A stretch of 64,000 bases of DNA from Streptomyces sp. NBC_00878 (lineage in GTDB: Bacteria > Actinomycetota > Actinomycetes > Streptomycetales > Streptomycetaceae), in NCBI RefSeq assembly GCF_026341515.1, contig NZ_JAPEOK010000001.1, forward strand, positions 4,340,001 through 4,404,000, written 5' to 3'. Shown here piece after piece: positions 1 through 7,690 of the stretch. The translations under genes were made by a program, and so were the position numbers. How positions within the stretch are numbered: position 1 is the first letter of the stretch; each line of letters begins with the position of its first letter. Below the pieces are notes generated by a model. The model ran no database searches. It was given only the letters and a program-made list of their open reading frames with translations, and was not told where the DNA came from.

Positions 1-1
1 C

Positions 2-829
2 CCTGAACTGCCGATCGTGGTACTCGACGCACTCATGCCCACGGCCCAGCGCCTGGTGCTCAACCGCCGGGGCTCCATGGTCTGGGAGGTGGAGAGCCGT
101 CGGGGCCACTACGCCGTGAAGGTCGGCTATCCGATCGAGGCCACGACCGACTGGGCCGCCCAGCCCTGGACCGCCCTCGCACCCGCACGCGAGGGGGCCG
201 TGCTGCATCGCCTCGGCTTCGTCGACTTCGCGTACGGCGAGTGGGAGCAAGGAACCTGGAACTTCCAGCCGTGGCACGAGGGGCCGGACCTGTACCAGCT
301 GTGGGAGCCCTGCCGTAGGCGAGACGCGCCCCTCGCGCCGCACACCGGCGTGGCCCTGGGATGCGTCGAAGCACTGGCCGAACTCCACGCCCAGGACTGG
401 GCCCACGGTGACGTACAGCCCGCCCACTTCATCATCGGGCCCGAGCGAACCCACCTCATCGACCTCGCCCTTGCCCTTGCCCAAGGCGGACACGTGCCCG
501 AGGGGTACGACTTCCCGTTCCGCGGCTGCCTCGTCCACTACGAGGCACCGGAGATCGCCCGGAGCGTGCTCGCCACCGGAGAAGCCGAGCCGACCCAGGA
601 AGCCGACATCTACGCGCTCGGCGCCTCCCTGCTCATCTCCGCTACCGGCTGGCGGGCGATGGAGTACCCGGACGCCGCTCCCCGCTCAGTGCAGAGAGAG
701 GCCGTGGCGAACGGTCGGCGTCGGCCGGTGAAGGCACCCGGTGAACTGGGCGAACTGATCGACGCGATGCTCAGCCATGCGCCAGAGGACCGACCCACCA
801 CCTACGAGGTGGGCAAAGCCCTGCACTGA
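2..829 (+). CDS. Protein kinase-fold protein, 5' end probably outside window
   Basis: Eukaryotic-type Ser/Thr kinase fold. Visible are a YAVKV strand (candidate ATP-binding Lys), the catalytic loop HGDVQPAH, a DLALA segment where DFG is expected, an EAPE motif and a following ADIYALG helix. No glycine-rich loop is recognisable, and the Asn usual after the catalytic Asp is His (HGDVQPAH), so activity is uncertain. The frame is open to the window edge; a GTG at 17 has no clear ribosome binding site, so the true start may lie upstream. The gene stands alone and is followed by two strong hairpins. Substrate cannot be inferred. Confidence 0.75.
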   Translation, partial: PELPIVVLDALMPTAQRLVLNRRGSMVWEVESRRGHYAVKVGYPIEATTDWAAQPWTALAPAREGAVLHRLGFVDFAYGEWEQGTWNFQPWHEGPDLYQLWEPCRRRDAPLAPHTGVALGCVEALAELHAQDWAHGDVQPAHFIIGPERTHLIDLALALAQGGHVPEGYDFPFRGCLVHYEAPEIARSVLATGEAEPTQEADIYALGASLLISATGWRAMEYPDAAPRSVQREAVANGRRRPVKAPGELGELIDAMLSHAPEDRPTTYEVGKALH

Positions 830-907
830 CTCCGAAGCTGATCAGGCCCCCGGCGCCGATGGGATGTTGTTGGCGAATCCCGTCAGACCTCCAGCAAGTG
901 GGCGGTG

Positions 908-949
908 AGTCCCAGCGACACGCCGTAAACCCGGCGTGTCGCTAGGACT
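908..949. terminator. 18-bp hairpin downstream of kinase gene
   Basis: An inverted repeat pairs 908-925 with 932-949 around a 6-nt loop; the stem is 18 bp with a single C/A mismatch. It lies 80 bp past the kinase stop codon and is the first of two similar hairpins in the 340-bp gap before the convergent gene. No T-tract follows, as is usual in Streptomyces. Confidence 0.7.
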
Positions 950-992
950 CTCGCGACAATTACTTCGCGTCTGACCGGGCATGCCGAGCGAC

Positions 993-1040
993 ACGACAGT
1001 GCCCCCGACCCCCCTCGTCGCGGGTCGGGAGCACTGTCGT
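993..1040. terminator. Second strong hairpin in the convergent gap
   Basis: Arms 993-1002 and 1031-1040 are perfectly complementary. The stem continues inward (1004-1010 with 1023-1029) after one C/A mismatch, leaving a 12-nt loop. Together with the 908-949 hairpin it separates the plus-strand kinase gene from the minus-strand pair ending at 1171. From 1040 to 1170 the gap holds only degenerate direct copies of a ccgtcaccccgg-type motif, and I see no gene there. Confidence 0.6.
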
Positions 1041-1170
1041 CGAGCACCGGGCCGTCACCCCAAGCCCCTCACCACCCGGCCGTCACCCCGGACCGTCACC
1101 CCGGACCGTCACTCCCGGGCGGCCGTCACCCCAGGGCCGTAGTCCCCGGGCCGTCGCCCCGGGGCGACCG

Positions 1171-1488
1171 TCACCGCAACCCAAACGCCTCCATAACCGC
1201 ATTGATCGCCTCGACCACCGGCGCCCCCGCCGCCCCGAGCAGCGCCGCCACCCCGCCGATGCTGCCCAGGGCCTGCCGGAAGCGCTGCCCGTCCACCGGG
1301 CCGTCCGTGTCGATGATGCCCAGCGAGTCGTCGAGGACCGCTCGGTCCGCCTCCGAGACCCGCGTCCGCAGGGCCAGTACCGCGTTGATCATCTGTTCGT
1401 GGGCCGCCCGCTGGTCCACCGGGCCCTGGTTCTTGACGACGCCGATGTTGAAGTTGCCGAACTGCATGACGCTGTCGCCGCCGGTCAC
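1171..1488 (-). CDS. Small soluble protein with N-terminal RHIM-like motif
   Basis: A 105-residue protein without signal peptide or membrane segment. Near its N-terminus it carries MQFGNFNIGVV, which matches the QFGDNNTGKV at the C-terminus of the upstream gene product. The rest is predicted helical, with a hydrophobic C-terminal helix rich in Gly and Ala. The GTG start at 1488 overlaps the upstream stop in a GTGA, indicating translational coupling; an ATG at 1467 (98 residues) is the alternative. The shared QFGxxNxGxV resembles RHIM/bacterial amyloid signalling motifs, which suggests the two proteins co-assemble. That role is inference. The family is otherwise unknown to me. Confidence 0.7.
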   Translation of the reverse strand: MTGGDSVMQFGNFNIGVVKNQGPVDQRAAHEQMINAVLALRTRVSEADRAVLDDSLGIIDTDGPVDGQRFRQALGSIGGVAALLGAAGAPVVEAINAVMEAFGLR

Positions 1489-1994
1489 CTGGTCACCTTG
1501 CCCGTGTTGTTGTCGCCGAACTGATAGATATTGTCCCCGCTGCTGATGTTGTACGTCGGCATTTCGTAGCGGAACTGGATTTCCGGGTTGTCCATCGCTT
1601 CCATGACCTGCTGGAAGACTTTGTCCATCAGTCCCTGGTCGTCGCTCGTGAGTGCGGTCTGCGGCGATCCCGACGTCGTGATTTCCAGGACGTACAGCGT
1701 CGGAGCGTTCAGCACCTGCTGGAGCCGGTGGAAACTGCGGGCGATCAGCCCGGCGCCGACGGCCAGCAGCAGGAGCCCCACGAAGGTGGACGCCGACATG
1801 AACCCCAGCCCGGCGAAGACCAGGACCAAGTGGAGCACCAGCTTCTTCACGAACTCGGTCTTGGCCTTGGCGCGGTCGGGCACGAGCTGCTTCATCGACG
1901 TACGGGCGATGTTGCGCAAGGGATAGGTGTCCGAACCCACCCACAGGGCACCTTTGCTCACCTGGACTTCTGTGATACTGCGCGAATAACCCAT
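1485..1994 (-). CDS. DUF6232-like membrane protein with C-terminal RHIM-like motif
   Basis: A 169-residue protein. The N-terminal segment has LWVGSDTYPLRNIAR, typical of the DUF6232 family as I recall it. Two hydrophobic segments follow (about residues 50-85), then a soluble domain containing TALTSDD and a tail ending YNISSGDNIYQFGDNNTGKV. That tail resembles the RIPK3/RIPK1 RHIM core (Q-[VIF]-G-x-x-N) and is echoed at the start of the next gene. The ATG at 1994 is preceded by a GGGGGAC ribosome binding site. It is the first gene of a two-gene unit. Family function is unknown; membrane-anchored sensing or scaffolding is an inference. Confidence 0.75.
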   Translation of the reverse strand: MGYSRSITEVQVSKGALWVGSDTYPLRNIARTSMKQLVPDRAKAKTEFVKKLVLHLVLVFAGLGFMSASTFVGLLLLAVGAGLIARSFHRLQQVLNAPTLYVLEITTSGSPQTALTSDDQGLMDKVFQQVMEAMDNPEIQFRYEMPTYNISSGDNIYQFGDNNTGKVTR

Positions 1995-2319
1995 ACTCGT
2001 CCCCCCTTTGTCGTGCGATGAGAGGCGTTACTCAAACACACGGGAGACATCGAAGGACAACGATCCTGGGATTTTCACTCCGGCGAGAAATGCCGATCAC
2101 CTTTCGGTCGCCTTTCGATCGAATTCTCACCTAGTTCTCGCCGAATTCCCGCCGACGCCGACCATTCCCGCTCGGAACATCCGCGGAGTGGGGAGTGAGG
2201 AGCGAAACCGGAGCGTTCGCACACCCGAACGACGCCCGGGCTCTCGTCACTCTTCGGAAACCATCTGGGAACAGGAACCCCATCCGCCACCCCTCCCGCA
2301 TACAGTGCGACGTACGCAC

Positions 2320-2345
2320 ACGTTTCTGAACGCGTTCAGAAACGT
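2320..2345. promoter_or_regulatory. Perfect 26-bp palindrome upstream of PBP gene
   Basis: The half-site acgtttctgaacg (2320-2332) is followed immediately by its exact reverse complement (2333-2345). It ends 28 bp before the PBP start codon, so it probably overlaps the transcription start or 5' leader. Its form suits a dimeric repressor of TetR type better than a terminator, because there is no loop and it sits upstream of the gene. The rest of the 379-bp divergent gap (1995-2373) holds a weak GGAACC at 2274 that could be a sigma-E-type -35, and no gene. Confidence 0.5.
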
Positions 2346-2373
2346 ACACGGGGAACGGGGAGGGGAAGGCGCG

Positions 2374-4005
2374 ATGCGCAACGGGGTCAAGGCCGCCATA
2401 GTGGGCGGGGTGTTCGCGGTGATGGTCGGGGGTGCCGGGTACGGCGCGTTCAACATAGTCAGCGCGTTCAGCGGGGACGGCGGCTCGGGTGACGCCGTCA
2501 AGACCGGACCGCCGTCCAGCGACGAGGTCGAGGAGACCACGAAGGCGTTCTTCACGGCCTGGGAGGACGGCGAAGCCGCCGCGGCCGCGGACCAGACGGA
2601 CAACGCGCAGGTCGCCAGGCCCCTGCTGGTCGCCTACGGCGGCCAGGCGCACATCACCAAGGTGAAGATCACGCCCGGTACGCCGTCGGGCTTGACCGTC
2701 CCCTTCTCGGTGTCGGCCACCGTGTCGTACAAGGGCGAGAGCAAGCCCCTCGCGTACAAGAGCGAACTGACCGTCATGCGCGGGAAGACCACGGGCAAGG
2801 CGCTGGTCGACTGGCAGCCGTCCGTCCTGCACCCGGACATGAAGACCGGCGACACCCTGGTCACCGGCGAGGCCGCCAGCCCGCCCATCGACGCCGTGGA
2901 CCGCGACGGCGCCGTCCTGACCAAGGCGAAGTACCCGTCCCTCGGCCCGGTCCTGGACGCGCTGCGCGGCAAGTACGGCGACAAGGCGGGCGGCACGCCC
3001 GGTGTCGAGCTCGCGATCCGGCACGAGAGCGAGACCGCTGGCGACACCCCGCTCGTGGTCCTCTCCAAGGGCAAGGCGGGCAAGCTGCGCACCACACTCA
3101 GCGCGGGCGCGCAGGCGGCGGCGGAGAAGGCGGTCAAGCAGTTCGCCGAGTCGTCGGTGGTCGCCCTGAAGCCGAGCACCGGGGAGGTACTGGCGATCGC
3201 GAACCACCGCGAGGACGGGTTCAACGCGGCGTTCGAGGGCAGGGTCGCCCCCGGCTCCACGATGAAGATCATCACCGCGGCGACGCTCATCGACAACGGC
3301 GTGACCTCGATGAACGGCCCGGCGCCCTGTCCGGCGGACGCCGTCTGGAAGAGCAAGCCGTTCAAGAACCTCAAGGGCATGCAGCCCAACGAGGGCGCCA
3401 CGCTCGCCAACAGCTTCATGCGCTCATGCAACACGGCCTTCGTGAAGCTCATCGGCGGCACCGACGAGAAGCCGCTCACGGACGAGTCGCTCACGACCGA
3501 GGCCCAGGAGCGGTTCGGCCTGGGCAAGGACAACTGGAAGACGGGAATCGTCTCGTTCGACGGAAGCGTCCCCGCGTCCGGCGGCCCGGACCGCGCGGCC
3601 AACGCGATCGGCCAGGGCAAGGTCCAGATGAACCCGCTGAACATGGCGTCGGTCACGGCGACCGCGATCACCGGCACGTTCCGGCAGCCCGTCATCGTGT
3701 CGCCGGAGCTCGACGACCGTGAACTGGCCACCGCCCGCGGCCTGTCGAGCGGCACCGCCGCCCAGCTGAAGCAGATGATGCGGCTCACCGCGACGAGCGG
3801 CACCGCCGTGAAGGCCATGTCCGGGCTCGGCGGCGACATCGGCGCCAAGACCGGCTCCGCCGAGGTCGACGGCCGGGACAAGGCCGACAGTTGGTTCACC
3901 GGCTTCCGCAACGACATCGCGGCCGCGGCCATGGCTCAGGGGGGCGGCCGCGGCGGCGACTCGGCCGGCCCGATCGTGGCCCAGGTCCTGCGGGCGGGGG
4001 GCTGA
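2374..4005 (+). CDS. Penicillin-binding transpeptidase, MecA_N type (first of tandem pair)
   Basis: A 543-residue class B PBP that would cross-link peptidoglycan on the outer face of the membrane. It has a single N-terminal membrane anchor (about residues 6-28), an NTF2-like MecA_N domain (about 50-140), a linker domain, and the transpeptidase domain with PGSTMK (Ser295), SCN (351-353) and KTG (492-494). The ATG at 2374 follows a GGGGAAGG ribosome binding site; the frame is open further upstream but without similarity. Its paralogue follows 192 bp downstream. The pair corresponds, as I recall, to SCO3156/3157, reported in the sigma-E cell-envelope regulon and linked to low beta-lactam affinity. 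Confidence 0.9.
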   Translation: MRNGVKAAIVGGVFAVMVGGAGYGAFNIVSAFSGDGGSGDAVKTGPPSSDEVEETTKAFFTAWEDGEAAAAADQTDNAQVARPLLVAYGGQAHITKVKITPGTPSGLTVPFSVSATVSYKGESKPLAYKSELTVMRGKTTGKALVDWQPSVLHPDMKTGDTLVTGEAASPPIDAVDRDGAVLTKAKYPSLGPVLDALRGKYGDKAGGTPGVELAIRHESETAGDTPLVVLSKGKAGKLRTTLSAGAQAAAEKAVKQFAESSVVALKPSTGEVLAIANHREDGFNAAFEGRVAPGSTMKIITAATLIDNGVTSMNGPAPCPADAVWKSKPFKNLKGMQPNEGATLANSFMRSCNTAFVKLIGGTDEKPLTDESLTTEAQERFGLGKDNWKTGIVSFDGSVPASGGPDRAANAIGQGKVQMNPLNMASVTATAITGTFRQPVIVSPELDDRELATARGLSSGTAAQLKQMMRLTATSGTAVKAMSGLGGDIGAKTGSAEVDGRDKADSWFTGFRNDIAAAAMAQGGGRGGDSAGPIVAQVLRAGG

Positions 4006-4092
4006 GTACCGGGGGCAGAGTACCGGGGGCCGAGTACCGAGTCGGCCCGCCGGAGGGGCGAGCGGTGCGGGACCGGCCGGTTCACAGGTGTC

Positions 4093-4120
4093 GGAACTCA
4101 CCCTCACAGAGCAGGACTCT
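4093..4120 (+). promoter_or_regulatory. Sigma-E-like promoter of second PBP gene
   Basis: GGAACT at 4093-4098 is separated by 16 bp from GACTCT at 4115-4120. The -35 matches the Streptomyces sigma-E consensus GGAAC. The -10 only loosely resembles CGTCTA. It lies about 78 bp before the GTG start. This would allow the second PBP to be induced independently by envelope stress. Confidence 0.4.
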
Positions 4121-4197
4121 AGGGTGGTGGCTCTCGTTCTCATAGAGGACGGTGAGGACCGTGAGGGCACCGGGGAAGCAGCGAAGGAACGGAAGCC

Positions 4198-5946
4198 GTG
4201 GGGAACAGAAAGCGCGCGACTGAGCGCGGCAGCAACAGGACGAAACCCGCTGTCATCGGCGGGATGATCGCCGTTGTCGTGGGCGGCGCGGGGTTCGGTG
4301 TCTACGCCCTGTACGGGGGCGGGGCCGCGGCCCACGACACAAAGAGCGCGGCCTCCGACGCGAAGGACGAGAAGGACGCGAAGCCCGTGAAGAAGGGCCC
4401 GCTGTCGGCGGCGGAGGTGAAGTCCACCGCCACGGCGTTCCTCACGGCCTGGCAGAGCGGTGCCGTCACGACCGCGGCGGCCTCGACGAACGACACCGCG
4501 GCCGCCCGCACCCTGCTCACCGGCTACGGCAAGGAGGCGTACATCAAGGATGTGACGCTCACCGCCAAGGCGCGCTCCGGCGACACCGTCCCGTTCTCCG
4601 TCAAGGGCACCGTCACGTACAAGGGCACGACCAAGCCCCTCGCGTACGAGTCGAAGCTCACCGTCGTCCGTCGCGCCAAGGACGGCAAGCCGCTGGTCGA
4701 CTGGCACTCGGCCGTCGTGCACCCGGACCTGGAGGACGGCGACAAGCTGGTCACCGGGGAGGCCGGGACGCCCCCGATCAAGGCGCTGGACCGGGACGGC
4801 GGCGAGCTGACCACCGCCAAGTACGCCTCCCTGGGCACGGTTCTCGACGGCCTGCGGGAGAAGTTCGGCAAGACGGCGGGCGGCAAGGCGGGCATCGAAC
4901 TGCGGGTGATCCGCGCCGACTCCAAGGACGCCGACAGCTCCGCCAAGACGGCCGATTCCGACGAGAACGCCGATGAGAACGCCGACAAGAAGCCGGACAA
5001 GACGCTGCTGGAGCTCAGCAAGGGCACCCCGGGCACGGTCCGTACGACGCTCAGTCCGGGCCTCCAGGCGATCGCCGAGCAGCAGGTCGCCAAGAAGGCC
5101 AAGTCCTCGGCCGTCCTCATCCGGCCGTCCACCGGCGAGATCCTGGCGGCCGCGAACGCCGGCGCCGGCAAGGGCTTCAACACCGCCTTCCAGGGTTCCC
5201 TGGCCCCCGGCTCGACGATGAAGGTCATCACGGCGTCGCTGCTCATCGACAAGGGGCTCGCGTCGGTGAACAAGGAACACCCCTGCCCCAAGTACTCGAC
5301 GTACGGCGGCTGGAAGTTCCAGAACGACGACAAGTTCGAGATCAAGGGCGGCACGTTCAAGGCGAGCTTCGCGCGCTCCTGCAACACGGCCTTCATCAGT
5401 CAGGCCAAGAAGCTCAAGGACGACGACCTGGCCAAGCAGGCCCAGCAGGTGTTCGGGCTCGGCATGGACAACTGGTCCGTCGGCGTGCCGAGCTTCGACG
5501 GCGCGGTGCCGGTCCAGTCGCAGGCCCAGATGGCGGCCGAGCTGATCGGCCAGGGCGGGGTCCGGATGAACCCGCTGAACATGGCGTCGGTCGTCGCCAC
5601 CGTCAAGACGGGCACGTTCCACCAGCCCTACCTGGTGTCCCCGACGGTCGACAAGCGCACCCTCGCCAAGGCGACCCGCGCGCTGTCCGCCGACACCCAG
5701 TCCCAGCTCAAGGAGCTCCTCCAGTACACGGCGTCGTCGGGTACGGCGGCGGGGGCCATGGCGGGCCTCGGCCCCGACTTCGGCGCCAAGACCGGTTCCG
5801 CGGAGGTCGACGGCCAGAAGAAGCCCAACGGCTGGTTCACGGCCTGGAAGGGCGACCTGGCGGCCGCGGGCGTGGTCCAGCAGGGCGGCCACGGCGGCGA
5901 CTCGGCCGGCCCGATCGTCGCGGCACTGCTGAAGGCGGGCAGCTGA
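4198..5946 (+). CDS. Penicillin-binding transpeptidase, MecA_N type (second of tandem pair)
   Basis: A 582-residue paralogue of the preceding PBP with the same architecture: a membrane anchor (about residues 18-40), MecA_N domain, and transpeptidase domain with PGSTMK (Ser339), SCN (394-396) and KTG (531-533). It differs by a Lys/Asp/Ala-rich insert (about residues 240-265, with repeated DENADENAD) between the linker domain and the catalytic domain. GTG start at 4198. The N-terminal regions are clearly homologous, indicating local gene duplication. Likely role: peptidoglycan transpeptidation at the membrane, possibly with reduced beta-lactam affinity; the last point is inference from family and synteny. 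Confidence 0.9.
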   Translation: MGNRKRATERGSNRTKPAVIGGMIAVVVGGAGFGVYALYGGGAAAHDTKSAASDAKDEKDAKPVKKGPLSAAEVKSTATAFLTAWQSGAVTTAAASTNDTAAARTLLTGYGKEAYIKDVTLTAKARSGDTVPFSVKGTVTYKGTTKPLAYESKLTVVRRAKDGKPLVDWHSAVVHPDLEDGDKLVTGEAGTPPIKALDRDGGELTTAKYASLGTVLDGLREKFGKTAGGKAGIELRVIRADSKDADSSAKTADSDENADENADKKPDKTLLELSKGTPGTVRTTLSPGLQAIAEQQVAKKAKSSAVLIRPSTGEILAAANAGAGKGFNTAFQGSLAPGSTMKVITASLLIDKGLASVNKEHPCPKYSTYGGWKFQNDDKFEIKGGTFKASFARSCNTAFISQAKKLKDDDLAKQAQQVFGLGMDNWSVGVPSFDGAVPVQSQAQMAAELIGQGGVRMNPLNMASVVATVKTGTFHQPYLVSPTVDKRTLAKATRALSADTQSQLKELLQYTASSGTAAGAMAGLGPDFGAKTGSAEVDGQKKPNGWFTAWKGDLAAAGVVQQGGHGGDSAGPIVAALLKAGS

Positions 5947-6074
5947 CGGCGGGCACCTGAAGGCAGGCGGCTGACGGCTGACGGCGGCAGCCTCAAGGCG
6001 GCCGCCGGTCGCCTGCCGACAGCCGACAGCGGGCAGCGGGCAGGATCGGCAGCCGAGCCGACATCGGCAGCCGG

Positions 6075-6119
6075 CCGTCGGCCAACAGCGGGCCGGAGTG
6101 AGCCGCTGTTGGCCGACGG
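6075..6119. terminator. Perfect 17-bp bidirectional terminator
   Basis: Arms 6075-6091 and 6103-6119 are exact reverse complements around an 11-nt loop. The hairpin lies between the convergent PBP gene (ends 5946) and ssgE, and touches the ssgE stop codon at 6120. The preceding 5947-6074 contains degenerate ggcggctgacggc repeats and no gene. Confidence 0.8.
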
Positions 6120-6461
6120 TCAGTTGGAGACCGGGGTCGCCGTGTACGTACGGCGCAGGAAGCGGATCAAGGCCTTCGAGTCGAACTGCACGACCTCCAC
6201 GCCCGTCGGCGAGTGGAACTCCATGACGGCCTGGACCCGCCCCAACGGCCAGATGTGTACGTCACCGGCGACGGCCGGAGCCCGCAGGCCCTGTTCGAGA
6301 AGGTCACGGGCGAAGACCCACTCGTGGTGGCCCGGCAGCATGATGTGCACTCTGCGCGGGTCGGCCACGGGATCGTATCGAAGGGCCACCGGGACGGCGG
6401 GCGGGTCCTGGGCCTCGTCCGTCACGATGTGGGCACGCGCGTACTGCTCGACGGCGGACAT
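6120..6461 (-). CDS. ssgE: SsgA-like sporulation/cell-division protein (SsgE)
   Basis: A 113-residue SsgA-like protein (SALP), a family restricted to sporulating actinomycetes that guides septation and spore-wall events. Recognisable family features are the ALRYDPVADPRRVHIMLP strand region, WVFARDLLEQGL and GDVHIWPLG, and the C-terminal ALIRFLRRTY helix. The ATG at 6461 has a GAGGGAG ribosome binding site; a longer reading from 6518 has none. The location beside the tandem PBPs fits SsgE (SCO3158 as I recall), which controls spore dissociation; the paralogue assignment rests on this synteny. It is transcribed divergently from the metal transporter. Confidence 0.8.
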   Translation of the reverse strand: MSAVEQYARAHIVTDEAQDPPAVPVALRYDPVADPRRVHIMLPGHHEWVFARDLLEQGLRAPAVAGDVHIWPLGRVQAVMEFHSPTGVEVVQFDSKALIRFLRRTYTATPVSN

Positions 6462-6562
6462 CGATCGCTCCCTCTTTGAGCTGCTCCCCTTTGAGCCGCT
6501 TCCTCTCCAATGTCGCACATTTTCCGGAATGCGCTCCCGGATTATTCGAGGTCACCTCGCTC

Positions 6563-6593
6563 TTGCAAGTTGTTCGCATTAAGCCTCTATCAT
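6563..6593 (+). promoter_or_regulatory. Nur-box-like site overlapping transporter promoter
   Basis: TTGCAA (6563-6568), 5 nt, then TCGCAT (6574-6579) fits the Streptomyces Nur consensus tTGCaa-N5-ttGCAA with a perfect first half and a 4/6 second half. TATCAT at 6588-6593 can serve as -10, with TTGCAA as -35 at 19-bp spacing. A Nur (nickel-responsive Fur-family) repressor bound here would cover the promoter. I saw no cobalamin riboswitch in the 178-bp divergent gap. Confidence 0.5.
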
Positions 6594-6639
6594 CGAACGG
6601 TCACAGCCAGCCGGCCTGCCCCCGGAAGCGGAGCCCTCC

Positions 6640-7689
6640 ATGCACGTCCCCGACGGTTTCATCAACGCGCCCGTCTCCGTTGCCGCCGGAGCCGTGGCCG
6701 CCGCGGCTGTCGCGGTGAGCCTGCGCGGCGCCCGCCGTGAACTGGACGAGCGCACCGCCCCGCTCGCGGGCTTGGTCGCCGCCTTCATCTTCGCCGTACA
6801 GATGCTGAACTTCCCGGTCGCGGCCGGGACCAGCGGACATCTGCTGGGAGGCGCGCTGGCCGCGATACTCGTGGGCCCCTTCACCGGGGTCCTGTGTGTC
6901 TCGGTGGTGCTCCTCATGCAGGGCATCCTCTTCGCGGACGGCGGGCTCACCGCGCTCGGCGTGAACATCACGGTCATGGCGGTGGTCACCACGGTCGTGG
7001 CGTACGCCGTCTTCCGCGGCCTCGTGAAGCTTCTGCCCAAGAAGCGCCGGTCCATTACCGTCTCGGCGTTCGTCGCCGCCGTGCTCTCCGTGCCGGCCGC
7101 CGCCGCGGCCTTCACGCTCGTCTACGCGATCGGCGGCACCACGGATGTCCCGATCGGGCAGGTCCTCACCGCGATGGTCGGCGTCCACGTCCTGATCGGC
7201 ATCGGCGAGGCCGCGATCACCGCGCTCACGGTGGGCGCCGTCATCGCCGTACGCCCGGACCTCGTGTACGGAGCCCGCGGTCTGACCACGCCGCTGAAGC
7301 TGCGGGTCGGCGGAGAGCTGGTGGACACGCCCGCCGCCGAGCCCGTACCGGCCGCCGCCGGGTCCCACCGCCCGGTGTGGCTGGCGGGTCTCGCCACCTC
7401 CCTCGTCCTCGCCGGCGTCGTCAGCTTCTACGCCTCCGCGAACCCGGACGGCCTGGAGAAGGTCGCCGCCGACAAGGGCATCGACGCCAAGGTCGAGGAC
7501 CACGCCGCCGCCGACTCCCCGCTCGCCGACTACGGCGTCGAGGGCCTCACGAACTCCCGGATCTCCGGCGGCCTCGCGGGCGTGATCGGCGTGAGCGTCA
7601 CGGTCGCCGCGGGCACGGGCGTCTTCTGGGCCGTACGGAAGCGTCGTACGTCCGAGACCTCGCCCTCGCACGTCGAGGAAACCGTCTGA
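6640..7689 (+). CDS. cbiM: ECF transporter substrate component CbiM/NikM with fused CbiN-type (PDGLE) domain
   Basis: A 349-residue membrane protein for cobalt or nickel uptake. The N-terminus MHVPDGF provides the N-terminal Met/His metal ligands typical of CbiM/NikM. Six to seven hydrophobic segments follow (about residues 9-215). A C-terminal two-helix module contains the PDGLEKVA motif, the CbiN/NikN-type small subunit fused here to the M component. The next two genes supply the T component and ATPase, so the transporter is complete. The Nur-like box upstream points to nickel, while sequence alone does not separate Ni from Co. Confidence 0.9.
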   Translation: MHVPDGFINAPVSVAAGAVAAAAVAVSLRGARRELDERTAPLAGLVAAFIFAVQMLNFPVAAGTSGHLLGGALAAILVGPFTGVLCVSVVLLMQGILFADGGLTALGVNITVMAVVTTVVAYAVFRGLVKLLPKKRRSITVSAFVAAVLSVPAAAAAFTLVYAIGGTTDVPIGQVLTAMVGVHVLIGIGEAAITALTVGAVIAVRPDLVYGARGLTTPLKLRVGGELVDTPAAEPVPAAAGSHRPVWLAGLATSLVLAGVVSFYASANPDGLEKVAADKGIDAKVEDHAAADSPLADYGVEGLTNSRISGGLAGVIGVSVTVAAGTGVFWAVRKRRTSETSPSHVEETV

Positions 7690-7690
7690 C

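Noticed and set aside
6462..6639. Cobalamin riboswitch upstream of cbiM
   Set aside because: The divergent gap is only 178 bp and I found no B12-box-like gccacTG/AGCCAGG elements; a promoter with a Nur-like site explains it better.
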